Positions 7,944 to 15,364 of a DNA stretch of 64,000 nucleotides are shown here, in pieces; the stretch's first letter is position 1, and every line of letters starts with the position of its first letter. The notes under the pieces are model-generated. The model ran no database searches, had not been told where the DNA came from, and worked only from the letters and a program-made list of their open reading frames with translations. Source of the DNA: Paenibacillus chibensis. Its GTDB lineage: Bacteria; Bacillota; Bacilli; Paenibacillales; Paenibacillaceae. The position numbers and the translations under genes were made by a program. Location: the NCBI RefSeq assembly GCF_004001045.1, contig NZ_BIMK01000039.1, positions 1-64,000 on the forward strand, in the 5' to 3' direction.

Positions 7944-8480
7944 TTAAAGCTCAAGCGCTTTTTGTGCCATCATCTTGTCATTTTCCAGCATCTTGTGCAA
8001 ATCATATGCGGGATAGAAGCCGCGTTCCAACATAAAATTAAAGATTTTGGCGTGGAGCTTGATGGCATGGTTCAATTGCTTCGTAAATGTATCCCTTAAT
8101 TGGGGAGTGGCTGTTTCAGTAATCGCCGCCGCGTAATTTTTGATGCATGCCTTTGACATGCCGAGCAGATGGCCGGCGTAGAAGCCAGTCATATCCTCAT
8201 GCTCGCCTTTGCTTTTGTTGTTCCGGGCTTCCGTTGGAGCCATCGAATAAAAATGCAGCAGTTCCTTCAGGTTGCTTTCCTGAGCACGGATCATTTCCTC
8301 ATATAGAGCGCGAAGCTGCGGATCGGCAATATCATGAACATGCATTTTAAGGGCAATCAAATTGTTCGCTGTGGAAGCCGTCAGTTCATGAAGCTCCAAC
8401 GTTTCATGCCAGGCCAAGTGTTTGTGCTTCATACTTGCGTTTGCATTTACATTTGCGTTTACGTTTGCGTTAGGTTGCAA
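7944..8480 (-). CDS. CotF-family spore coat protein
   Basis: A 178-residue Coat_F-type protein. The C-terminal part (MTGFYAGHLLGMSKACIKN and FYPAYDL) is typical of the CotF family of spore coat proteins; the first half is helical. The start is placed at TTG 8480, with GGAGG nine bases upstream. A GTG at 8540 with its own weaker site would add 20 residues. Just after the start is an Asn-Ala/Asn-Val run of six dipeptides coded by hexanucleotide repeats (8436-8471), after which ATG 8432 could also serve. It is divergent from the Gln-rich gene at 8640. Confidence 0.8.
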   Translation of the reverse strand: MQPNANVNANVNANASMKHKHLAWHETLELHELTASTANNLIALKMHVHDIADPQLRALYEEMIRAQESNLKELLHFYSMAPTEARNNKSKGEHEDMTGFYAGHLLGMSKACIKNYAAAITETATPQLRDTFTKQLNHAIKLHAKIFNFMLERGFYPAYDLHKMLENDKMMAQKALEL

Positions 8481-8639
8481 AATAAGATCCCTCCGGTATA
8501 AGTAATACCACAGCATATGATAAATATGCCTACTGGGCACGTTGTCTTCTCCAAAAAAACCTAAAATAGTTCACCTACAGGCAAGGAATAATACCAGAGG
8601 TACACCACATCACTTTACACTTAAAGGAGGATTTTCATT

Positions 8640-8963
8640 TTGAATTCCTATAACCAACAACAAATCAACCAGCTTGTGCAGCAATTGATTCAGCAAACGC
8701 AGCAGGCATCGCAAAAGTATGAGCAGCTCCTGAGACAAGAGCAAAGCAATGCCGTTCAGCTGGAACAGCTTGCGCAGCGTGAACAACAGGCCGCACAAAC
8801 GATACAGACCGCTTTACAAGGCCATCAGCATGTCATTCAGCAGCTGCAGCAAATCTCCAACCTGGCACAACAGATGGGCAGCAGCGATAATACCTATACC
8901 TTTCATTCCTATGCTCAACAACAGAACCAGGGCATGGGCGGGTTTCAAGGATACCAACGTTAA
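8640..8963 (+). CDS. Gln-rich coiled-coil small protein
   Basis: A 107-residue protein with more than 30 glutamines, mostly in residues 5-75, in a heptad-like pattern that suggests a coiled coil. The tail (80-107) is rich in Gln, Gly and Tyr. I do not recognise the family. The start is TTG 8640 with an excellent AAAGGAGG eight bases upstream. There is no signal peptide. It is divergent from a CotF-like coat gene, so a spore-surface role is possible but unproven. A hairpin terminator follows. Confidence 0.72.
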   Translation: MNSYNQQQINQLVQQLIQQTQQASQKYEQLLRQEQSNAVQLEQLAQREQQAAQTIQTALQGHQHVIQQLQQISNLAQQMGSSDNTYTFHSYAQQQNQGMGGFQGYQR

Positions 8964-8983
8964 TTAGGACGTATCCGAAAACA

Positions 8984-9021
8984 GGAAAAAGGGATCGTAT
9001 TCTTTTACCGGTCCTTTTTCC
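8984..9021 (+). terminator. Candidate terminator after Gln-rich gene
   Basis: A 9-bp stem GGAAAAAGG/CCTTTTTCC (8984-8992 with 9013-9021) has a 20-nt loop and is followed by TCTTTT. The loop is long and the T run broken, so strength is uncertain. Confidence 0.5.
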
Positions 9022-9050
9022 TCTTTTGGAACCGAAGCGAGGTGATTGAT

Positions 9051-9275
9051 GTGTTAGTCGACTCCGGAAAGCTCGGATCTTCCTTATATTGTGATCATTG
9101 CGGCGCAACGGCTGAACAGGTTCACGTATGGTGGAAGGACGGAAGAAACGATGACGGTTTGGGCTTCAGCCAAGTCTTTGCGGAATGCCCTAACTGCCAT
9201 GCAGAGCTGCTTCACAAAGACGCGTACGGGGAGATCGGGTCCGCTGAGGATGCGCTCCGTATTTTACAAAGTTGA
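9051..9275 (+). CDS. Small zinc-ribbon-like protein
   Basis: A 74-residue protein with two CxxC pairs, CDHC (about 14-17) and CPNC (about 46-49), spaced as in a zinc ribbon. No other domain is seen, and I cannot name the family. The start is GTG 9051 because GAGGTGA lies five bases upstream; the longer frame would begin inside that site. It is on the plus strand and converges on rpsI, with separate terminators for each. Confidence 0.7.
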   Translation: MLVDSGKLGSSLYCDHCGATAEQVHVWWKDGRNDDGLGFSQVFAECPNCHAELLHKDAYGEIGSAEDALRILQS

Positions 9276-9287
9276 TGGTTTCACTCG

Positions 9288-9310
9288 GGCTGCCTATGGC
9301 AGTCTTTTTT
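9288..9310 (+). terminator. Terminator of zinc-ribbon gene
   Basis: A 7-bp stem GGCTGCC/GGCAGTC (one G-T pair) has a 3-nt loop and six T. Confidence 0.85.
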
Positions 9311-9322
9311 ACGCAAAACAAA

Positions 9323-9349
9323 AGCCCCTGACCATATAGGCCAGAGGCT
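9323..9349 (-). terminator. Terminator of rplM-rpsI
   Basis: An 11-bp stem with two G-T pairs and a 5-nt loop is followed on the minus strand by TTTTGTTTT. It lies 25 bases after rpsI. Confidence 0.85.
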
Positions 9350-9374
9350 GCGAGTCCTTGATACACAAGGGATA

Positions 9375-9767
9375 TTAACGTTTCGAGAACTGAGGCGCGC
9401 GACGAGCCGCTTTGAGACCGTATTTTTTACGTTCTTTCATGCGTGGGTCACGAGTCAGGAATCCTGCTTTTTTCAGAGCTGGACGGAATTCTGGGTCAGC
9501 TTTGAGTAGCGCACGGGAGATACCGTGACGGATTGCACCAGCTTGACCGGAAATGCCACCACCGTGAGCAATAACGAGTACGTCGTATTGTCCCAGTGTT
9601 TCAGTCAGGTTCAGTGGTTGCTTAACGATCAGTTTGAGGGTTTCCAAACCGAAATATTCATTGATGTCGCGTTTATTGATGACAATGCGTCCTTCACCCG
9701 GTACAAGGCGAACACGTGCTACCGAATGTTTACGACGACCTGTCCCATAGTATTGTACTTGTGCCAT
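9375..9767 (-). CDS. rpsI: 30S ribosomal protein S9
   Basis: A 130-residue S9, full length. It starts YYGTGRRKHSVARV and ends with the basic RRAPQFSKR tail that reaches toward the P-site tRNA in the 30S subunit. AAGGAGG lies nine bases before ATG 9767. It follows rplM by 19 bases in the usual rplM-rpsI unit and is closed by a strong terminator. Confidence 0.98.
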   Translation of the reverse strand: MAQVQYYGTGRRKHSVARVRLVPGEGRIVINKRDINEYFGLETLKLIVKQPLNLTETLGQYDVLVIAHGGGISGQAGAIRHGISRALLKADPEFRPALKKAGFLTRDPRMKERKKYGLKAARRAPQFSKR

Positions 9768-9786
9768 GAAACTGTCCTCCTTTTAA

Positions 9787-10224
9787 TTATCCGCGAAGTT
9801 CGTAAACTTCTGGTTTTTGTGCTGCATGTGGATGATCGGTGCCTGCATATACTTTCAGTCTCAGCTTCATTTTCTCGCCCATGCGAGTTTTAGGAAGCAT
9901 GCCGTGAACCGCGGATTCGAGAACGCGCTCTGGCTTGCTGTTCAGCAAGTCGTGAGCGTTAGTCACTTTCAAACCGCCTGGATGCATGGAGTGACGATAG
10001 TATTTTTTGTTTTGCATTTTCTTGCCTGTCAGGTGAATCTTCTCTGCATTGATGATGACAACGAAGTCACCTGTGTCAACGTGAGTTGTGAATTGTGGTT
10101 TATGTTTGCCGCGGATCAAAGCAGCTGCTTCGCTCGCCAAACGACCAAGCGTTTTGCCTTCGGCATCAATGATGTGCCAGTTGCGCTCAACTTCATTTGG
10201 CTTCGCCATATAGGTGGTACGCAT
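9787..10224 (-). CDS. rplM: 50S ribosomal protein L13
   Basis: A 145-residue L13, an early-assembly 50S protein. RNWHIIDAEGKTLGRLA near the N-terminus and the GMLPKTRMGEKM motif are typical. ATG 10224 has AAGGAGG upstream. It heads the rplM-rpsI unit, has its own promoter and a roughly 130-nt leader, and in B. subtilis L13 controls its own message. Confidence 0.98.
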   Translation of the reverse strand: MRTTYMAKPNEVERNWHIIDAEGKTLGRLASEAAALIRGKHKPQFTTHVDTGDFVVIINAEKIHLTGKKMQNKKYYRHSMHPGGLKVTNAHDLLNSKPERVLESAVHGMLPKTRMGEKMKLRLKVYAGTDHPHAAQKPEVYELRG

Positions 10225-10389
10225 GAATAGTTCCTCCTTGTATTCGTCCGAAAATCATTTATCTTCGTTCTTTGTCGTTATCAAAAGTCATTTGTAAATG
10301 TTAGGTTGTCATTTTCTCGATTGGGGGCTGTGGGATAGCCATCAAGAAAACACAACTTTTATTTTACAGTATAGGCAGATAAAGCGCAA
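10225..10389 (-). promoter_or_regulatory. rplM promoter and candidate L13 leader
   Basis: The -35 TTGCGC (10384-10389), a 17-nt spacer and the -10 TAAAAT (10361-10366) lie upstream of a leader of about 130 nt. The leader holds GATGGCTATCCC-type pairing segments around 10320-10345. The place and size match the L13 leader class of Firmicutes, where L13 represses rplM-rpsI. The structure was not computed. Confidence 0.5.
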
Positions 10390-10406
10390 GCTGATTTTCA
10401 ATGTTT

Positions 10407-11183
10407 TTAATTGAAATTCTCATACTCCACATTCCATAAAATCAGACCCTTGGATTCTGCCGTCGGTCCTGCCTTCATCCGGTCTTTCGCCCGCAGAATC
10501 GACGCCATGTCCTCCGGCTTCTTACGGCCCTTCCCCACTTCCAGCAAGGTGCCCACAATAATGCGGACCATGTGCTGCAAAAAGCCGTTACCGGTGATAT
10601 AGAGATGAATCAGTCCCTGGTCCCGGGTACCCGGGCGGCACATGGATTGATCCCTTTCAATATGGGCATCATAAACGGTGCGGATATGAGAGGGCTTGGT
10701 GGAGTGCCGGGACGCAAATGATGTAAAGTCATGCGTGCCAATCAAATACTTCAGTCCATCGTTCATCGCTACAACATTCAGCTTACCGGGATGATGGAGC
10801 TCCGTATTTCGCCGGAATAGATCCGGAAATTGATTGGCATTGATGGTATATCGGTACGTTTTACGTTTCGCCGACCGTCTCGAATGGAACTCCAGCGGAA
10901 CTTCCCTGGCTTCGGTCACCATGATGTCTCTCGGAAGTCTGGAGTTGAGTGCCATGCACCAGCGTTCCGCCGGAATCTTCGATTCCGTGTGAAAATGAAA
11001 TACCTGCCCATAAGCATGGACACCGGCATCGGTGCGCCCAGAGGCATGAATTTTCACTTTCTCTCCCGTCAGCATCTCGATCGCTTTCTCCAGGTAATCC
11101 TGAATGGCATTTTCATCCGGCTGCGTCTGAAAACCGCTGTAATTCGTGCCGTCATAGCTGACTTTCATACATATGTTACGCAT
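10407..11183 (-). CDS. truA: tRNA pseudouridine(38-40) synthase TruA
   Basis: A 258-residue TruA that makes pseudouridine at tRNA positions 38-40. The catalytic aspartate is in GRTDAGVHA (about residue 50), and FLQHMVRIIVGTL is the conserved C-terminal motif. The start is ATG 11183 (MRNICMKVSYDG, the usual family start), 12 bases after GGAGG; an in-frame TTG four codons earlier overlaps that site. It lies between rplQ and rplM, as in other Bacillales. Confidence 0.95.
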   Translation of the reverse strand: MRNICMKVSYDGTNYSGFQTQPDENAIQDYLEKAIEMLTGEKVKIHASGRTDAGVHAYGQVFHFHTESKIPAERWCMALNSRLPRDIMVTEAREVPLEFHSRRSAKRKTYRYTINANQFPDLFRRNTELHHPGKLNVVAMNDGLKYLIGTHDFTSFASRHSTKPSHIRTVYDAHIERDQSMCRPGTRDQGLIHLYITGNGFLQHMVRIIVGTLLEVGKGRKKPEDMASILRAKDRMKAGPTAESKGLILWNVEYENFN

Positions 11184-11267
11184 TTCCCCATACAACCTCC
11201 TGAATCCTCTGCCATCCTTTTCGCGCGAAAAGGAAACTCATGCGCTGCTTGCACGCTGAAACATAAA

Positions 11268-11298
11268 ACGGCTCCGCCGTACAACACGGCGAAGCCGT
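11268..11298 (-). terminator. Terminator after rplQ
   Basis: A 13-bp stem with one mismatch or wobble (11268-11280 with 11286-11298) and a 5-nt loop is followed on the minus strand by TTTTA. It ends the S10-spc-alpha transcript, so truA likely depends on read-through or a promoter in 11184-11267. Confidence 0.8.
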
Positions 11299-11442
11299 TC
11301 CAAGGTAAAATCAAAGGAACACGTGCGAGGTCTGTTTCCGGAAAAGATGAACCTCTTTATCCGTGCTCAGGCCCCGGACGTGAAAAAAAGGGTTCGATCA
11401 GAATCATGAGATTCCTTCCCCCCTTTCCCCATCCTCACCTGT

Positions 11443-11808
11443 TTACGCGCGGTCAACCAGTTCCAGATAAACCATAGGCGCGGCGTCACCGCGGCGAGGT
11501 CCGAGCTTCAGGATACGAGTGTATCCGCCTGGACGCTCTGCATAACGGGTAGCGAGTTCGCTGAACAATTTTTGGATTGCGTCTTGCTCTCCATCGATCG
11601 TTTCACGACGAACGAATGCTGCCACTTGACGGCGAGCATGAAGGTCACCCTTCTTCGCTTTCGTGATCAGCTTTTCAGCGATCGAACGAACTTCTTTCGC
11701 CTTCGCTTCCGTAGTTTGGATGCGTTCATATAAGAACAGGTCGGTTACCAGATCGCGGAACAAAGCTTTACGTGCGCTGGAATCGCGACCCAACTTTTGG
11801 TATGCCAT
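11443..11808 (-). CDS. rplQ: 50S ribosomal protein L17
   Basis: A 121-residue L17, full length for a Bacillus-type protein. It opens MAYQKLGRDSSARKALFRDL and keeps the RPGGYTRI motif near the end. GAAGGAGG precedes ATG 11808. It is the last gene of the alpha cluster, 33 bases after rpoA and before a strong terminator. Confidence 0.98.
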   Translation of the reverse strand: MAYQKLGRDSSARKALFRDLVTDLFLYERIQTTEAKAKEVRSIAEKLITKAKKGDLHARRQVAAFVRRETIDGEQDAIQKLFSELATRYAERPGGYTRILKLGPRRGDAAPMVYLELVDRA

Positions 11809-11841
11809 GTTTTCCCCTCCTTCGCTAACGATTCTAAGAAG

Positions 11842-12786
11842 TTATTCTTCTGTACGGAGTCCCAGACCCAGTTCCTCGAGCTTCTCTTGAACTTCTTCCA
11901 AAGACTTGCGGCCCAGGTTGCGGACTTTCATCATGTCTTCTTCCGTTTTCGTGGTCAGCTCTTGTACCGTATTGATGCCGGCACGCTTGAGGCAGTTGTA
12001 GGAACGAACAGAGAGATCAAGCTCTTCGATCGTCATTTCAAGCACTTTTTCTTTTTTGTCTTCTTCTTTTTCGACCATGATCTCTGCATCTTTCGCTTCG
12101 TCGGTCAAACCAACGAACAGCATCAAATGCTCGGTCAAAATCTTGGCGCCGAGGCTTACAGCCTCTTCCGGACGAATGCTGCCATCAGTCCAGATTTCAA
12201 GCGTCAATTTGTCATAGTTGGTCACTTGACCAACCCGCGTATTCTCCACGCCATAGTTGACGCGGCTAATCGGGGTATAGATAGAATCGACCGGGATGAC
12301 GCCAATCGGTTGATCATCACGTTTATTCTTATCTGCTTGGACATAGCCACGACCGCGGTTAGCAAAAATACGCATGTGAAGTCTCGAACCTGGACCCATT
12401 GTTGCAATATGAAGGTCTGGATTGAGAATTTCCACATCGCTGTCCGCCCGGATATCTCCTGCCGTCACAACACCCTCGCCTTCAGCATCAATCTCGAGGA
12501 CTTTCTCCTCGTCAGAATGAATTTTCAGGGAAAGAGCCTTCAGGTTCAGAATAATTTCCGTCACGTCTTCCATTACACCCGGAACCGTTGAGAACTCGTG
12601 GAGAACGCCATCGATTTGAACGGATGTTACGGCTGCGCCTGGCAGCGAGGACAACAGGATCCGGCGAAGGGAATTCCCCAAAGTCGTTCCATATCCACGC
12701 TCAAGCGGTTCAACTACAAACTTGCCATAGGCTCCATCTTCACTGACGTCTACGGTCTCAATTTTCGGCTTTTCGATTTCAATCAC
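11842..12786 (-). CDS. rpoA: RNA polymerase alpha subunit
   Basis: A 314-residue alpha subunit. The N-terminal dimerisation domain carries RGYGTTLGNSLRRILLSSLPG and the flexible linker is acidic. The C-terminal DNA-binding domain (about 245-314) has the LKRAGINTVQEL helix that contacts UP elements and activators. The start is GTG 12786 with GGAGGGG upstream. A 135-nt gap separates it from rpsK, longer than its neighbours; no clear promoter was found in it. Confidence 0.98.
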   Translation of the reverse strand: MIEIEKPKIETVDVSEDGAYGKFVVEPLERGYGTTLGNSLRRILLSSLPGAAVTSVQIDGVLHEFSTVPGVMEDVTEIILNLKALSLKIHSDEEKVLEIDAEGEGVVTAGDIRADSDVEILNPDLHIATMGPGSRLHMRIFANRGRGYVQADKNKRDDQPIGVIPVDSIYTPISRVNYGVENTRVGQVTNYDKLTLEIWTDGSIRPEEAVSLGAKILTEHLMLFVGLTDEAKDAEIMVEKEEDKKEKVLEMTIEELDLSVRSYNCLKRAGINTVQELTTKTEEDMMKVRNLGRKSLEEVQEKLEELGLGLRTEE

Positions 12787-12921
12787 GCAAGTACCCCTCC
12801 TTCAAACGTCGCTCCTATTTGAAACTGTCACCTTTATCTTGTGTAAACATGTAGTATGCCTAAACAACCATTATTAGCAGATTGTGCCGGAAATATACCA
12901 CATTCTTCAGGTTGACTTCAA

Positions 12922-13317
12922 TTAGACACGACGACGTTTAGGCGGGCGGCAACCGTTGTGCGGAACTGGAGTTACGTCTTTGATCAGGTTGACTTCCAGA
13001 CCAGCAGCTTGCAAAGAGCGGATCGCTGCTTCACGGCCTGCACCTGGACCTTTAACCATAACCTCTACCGATTTCATTCCATGTTCCATAGCAGCCTTCG
13101 CTGCGGATTCAGCAGCCATTTGAGCTGCAAACGGAGTCGACTTACGGGAACCTTTGAATCCAAGGCCGCCGGAGCTTGCCCAGGAAATCGCGTTTCCATG
13201 AGGATCCGTAATTGTTACGATCGTATTATTGAACGTGGAACGGATATGAGCCACTCCGGATTCAATATTTTTGCGGTCACGACGTTTAGTACGTACGACT
13301 TTTTTCGGTTTAGCCAT
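12922..13317 (-). CDS. rpsK: 30S ribosomal protein S11
   Basis: A 131-residue S11 of the 30S platform. IRSTFNNTIVTITDPHGN and the C-terminal GCRPPKRRRV are family signatures. GGGGGGA precedes ATG 13317. It follows rpsM by 19 bases in the alpha cluster. Confidence 0.98.
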   Translation of the reverse strand: MAKPKKVVRTKRRDRKNIESGVAHIRSTFNNTIVTITDPHGNAISWASSGGLGFKGSRKSTPFAAQMAAESAAKAAMEHGMKSVEVMVKGPGAGREAAIRSLQAAGLEVNLIKDVTPVPHNGCRPPKRRRV

Positions 13318-13336
13318 TGTCTTTTATCCCCCCTTC

Positions 13337-13705
13337 TTATTTCTTCTTGTTCGCTACAGTACGACGAGGGCCTTTCCGTGTACGAGCATTCGTTTTAGTA
13401 CGTTGTCCACGAACCGGCAGACCGCGGCGATGACGCACTCCACGATAGCAACCGATCTCAACGAGACGTTTAATATTCAAGGAAATTTCACGACGCAGGT
13501 CACCTTCAACCTTAACCGATTTGTCGATCGTTTCACGCAATTTGCTGACTTCATCTTCCGTCAAATCACGAACACGAGTGTCCGGATTGATGCCTGTTTC
13601 GCTCAGAATTTTCTGGGAAGTCGTTTTACCGATTCCGAAAATATAAGTCAAGGCGATCTCAACGCGTTTGTCACGTGGCAAATCCACACCAGCTATACGA
13701 GCCAT
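13337..13705 (-). CDS. rpsM: 30S ribosomal protein S13
   Basis: A 122-residue S13, which bridges the subunits at the 30S head. The start MARIAGVDLPRDKRVEIAL and the basic tail GPRRTVANKKK are conserved. GAAGGGGGTG precedes ATG 13705. It lies 21 bases after rpmJ. Confidence 0.98.
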   Translation of the reverse strand: MARIAGVDLPRDKRVEIALTYIFGIGKTTSQKILSETGINPDTRVRDLTEDEVSKLRETIDKSVKVEGDLRREISLNIKRLVEIGCYRGVRHRRGLPVRGQRTKTNARTRKGPRRTVANKKK

Positions 13706-13726
13706 TTTACGCTACACCCCCTTCTC

Positions 13727-13840
13727 TTAACCTTGTTTTTGTTTGTGTTTCGGATTTTCACAAATAACCATTACAGTACCTTTGCGGCGAATGACTTTGC
13801 ATTTTTCGCAAATAGGCTTTACAGAAGGTCTCACCTTCAT
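13727..13840 (-). CDS. rpmJ: 50S ribosomal protein L36 (zinc form)
   Basis: A 37-residue L36 that is easily missed because of size. It begins MKVRPSVKPICEKC and ends KHKQKQG. Zinc ligands C11, C14, C27 and H32 are present, so it is the zinc-dependent form. GAGGGAGG lies nine bases before ATG 13840. It sits in its usual place between infA and rpsM, but the gap to infA is unusually long and full of hairpin repeats. Confidence 0.97.
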   Translation of the reverse strand: MKVRPSVKPICEKCKVIRRKGTVMVICENPKHKQKQG

Positions 13841-13856
13841 GTTAATTACCTCCCTC

Positions 13857-14001
13857 AAGTTTTGCAAAAGCAAAACTCGCTTCGTAAGGATTGACTAAAG
13901 TTTTGCCATAAGCAAAACCTGCATAAGGATTTACCTCCATCATGAAGGAAGTAAATTCATATCTTATAGGATCAACCGGATTTTACAAGTGTAAAACCAG
14001 G
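13857..14001. repeat. Tandem hairpin repeats between infA and rpmJ
   Basis: Two similar units of about 40 bases lie at 13857-13896 and 13898-13937. Each has an inverted repeat, AGTTTTGC/GCAAAACT (13858-13877) and GTTTTGC/GCAAAAC (13900-13918), followed by TAAGGATT. Two more hairpins follow: TTTAC/GTAAA with TCC/GGA (13930-13955) and TTTTAC/GTAAAA (13981-13996). On the minus strand the repeats form an open frame of 33 codons with a 13-codon period starting Asn-Pro-Tyr, but its ATG has no ribosome site. They could be a dispersed repeat or an mRNA processing or regulatory element. Confidence 0.7.
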
Positions 14002-14070
14002 AAAGAACATTTTCAAGTGCCATATAGGATCATAACATCCCTGGCGCCATTTTGAAAGAAACGGCAAAAA

Positions 14071-14286
14071 TTACTTACGGTAAGTGATACGGCCTTTGGT
14101 TAAATCGTAAGGCGATAACTGCACGACCACTTTGTCGCCTGTCAGAATACGGATAAAGTGCATCCGCAGCTTACCGGAAACGTGAGCAAGAATTTGATGA
14201 CCGTTCTCAAGCTCTACCTTGAACGTTGCATTCGGCAGCGGTTCGATGACCGTACCTTCCACTTCAATAACATCTTCTTTAGCCAC
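14071..14286 (-). CDS. infA: Translation initiation factor IF-1
   Basis: A 71-residue IF-1 with the single OB fold. It binds the ribosomal A site during initiation. VIEVEGTVIEPLPNATFKVE and GRITYR at the end are conserved. The start is GTG 14286, with AAGGAGA six bases upstream. It is two bases from the KOW-protein stop, so probably coupled to it. A 230-nt repeat-rich gap follows before rpmJ. Confidence 0.98.
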   Translation of the reverse strand: MAKEDVIEVEGTVIEPLPNATFKVELENGHQILAHVSGKLRMHFIRILTGDKVVVQLSPYDLTKGRITYRK

Positions 14287-14288
14287 AG

Positions 14289-14597
14289 TTAGTCTCCTTT
14301 CTCTTCAGCATGGGATTCGGTGGACTGCACAAACTTCGAAACTGCGAAACGCAGCTTTCCATTCGTGACCCGACCGCTTTCATTTAAACTGTTTGCGACC
14401 TCGCTGCTAATAAAGGACTGGGGCTCCAGATGTTGAAGATTCTTCTTCTTTTTCTGGTCAAACTTTCGTTTGTTCCCATCCGCAATATACACGAACCTGC
14501 TGTCTTCAATGGACACGACCACGGCCACCTGTCCGGCGTCTTTGCCTTTCAGGATCTTCACGATCTGACCGATTTGCAGGCTGCTTTGATTACTCAA
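14289..14597 (-). CDS. KOW-domain RNA-binding protein (L14e-like)
   Basis: A protein of about 102 residues with one KOW domain near the N-terminus (QIGQIVKILKGKDAGQVAVV), as in L24e/L14e-like ribosomal proteins and NusG tails. A lysine run (QKKKKNL) follows. It lies between map and infA, where Bacillus has a short KOW protein (YbzG). The start is uncertain. TTG 14597 has AGGTGA five bases upstream and is preferred; GTG 14606 overlaps that site. The gene directly abuts map. Confidence 0.85.
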   Translation of the reverse strand: MSNQSSLQIGQIVKILKGKDAGQVAVVVSIEDSRFVYIADGNKRKFDQKKKKNLQHLEPQSFISSEVANSLNESGRVTNGKLRFAVSKFVQSTESHAEEKGD

Positions 14598-14606
14598 GAC
14601 AATCAC

Positions 14607-15359
14607 CTACATATCCAGTTTCGTGAGAATTTCATGACCTTCGCTCGTAACGGCTACCGTATGCTCAAAGTGAGCGCACAAGGATCCGTCGACCGTAACG
14701 ACCGTCCAGTTGTCTTCCAGCGTTTTGACGAAACGTGATCCGGCATTCACCATCGGTTCAATCGCCAGCACCATGCCGGCTTTAAGCCGAGGTCCCCGAT
14801 CCGGGACGCCAAAGTTCGGAATATTCGGTTCTTCATGCAGTTCTGCCCCAACTCCGTGTCCGACATACTCACGGACAACCGAGAAGCCGGCGTCTTCAAT
14901 GACGCGCTGGATGGCATGTGAGATCGTGAACAGGCGCACATCAGGTTTGACAAGCTCCAAGCCTGCATACAGGGATTGCTCGGTGACGTCCAACAGACGC
15001 TGGGCTTCATCCGAAATCCTGCCTACAGGATAGGTCCAAGCGGAGTCTCCATGGTAACCACGGTACTGCGCACCGATGTCTAGCGTAATAATGTCGCCTT
15101 CGTTTAATTTGCGTTTGCCGGGAAATCCGTGTACCAATTGATCATTGACTGAAGCGCAAATGCTGGCAGGAAAACCATTGTAGCCCTTAAAAGACGGCAG
15201 TGCTTGTTGACTGCGGATGTAGTGGTCGGCGATCGCGTCAAGTTCCCCGGTCGTAATGCCCGGTTCCATGTGCTTTGCCATGAGACGGTGCGTTTCCGCA
15301 ACAATTCGTCCTGCTTCCCGCATAAAGCCGAGTTCCGTTTCGGACTTACAAATGATCAT
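14607..15359 (-). CDS. map: Methionine aminopeptidase, type I
   Basis: A 250-residue aminopeptidase that removes the initiator methionine after deformylation. The metal ligands fall in TLDIGAQYRGYHGDSAW (two Asp), GHGVGAELHEEPNIPN (His), AIEPMVN (Glu) and the final FEHTVAVT (Glu). There is no N-terminal zinc extension. ATG 15359 uses GAGGTTAG, which overlaps the adk stop codon, so adk and map are tightly linked. Confidence 0.97.
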   Translation of the reverse strand: MIICKSETELGFMREAGRIVAETHRLMAKHMEPGITTGELDAIADHYIRSQQALPSFKGYNGFPASICASVNDQLVHGFPGKRKLNEGDIITLDIGAQYRGYHGDSAWTYPVGRISDEAQRLLDVTEQSLYAGLELVKPDVRLFTISHAIQRVIEDAGFSVVREYVGHGVGAELHEEPNIPNFGVPDRGPRLKAGMVLAIEPMVNAGSRFVKTLEDNWTVVTVDGSLCAHFEHTVAVTSEGHEILTKLDM

Positions 15360-15364
15360 TACGA

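Noticed and set aside
13860..13960. A 33-codon small protein in the infA-rpmJ repeats
   Set aside because: The ATG lacks an upstream ribosome site and the frame arises from the repeat itself; kept as a finding, not as a gene.
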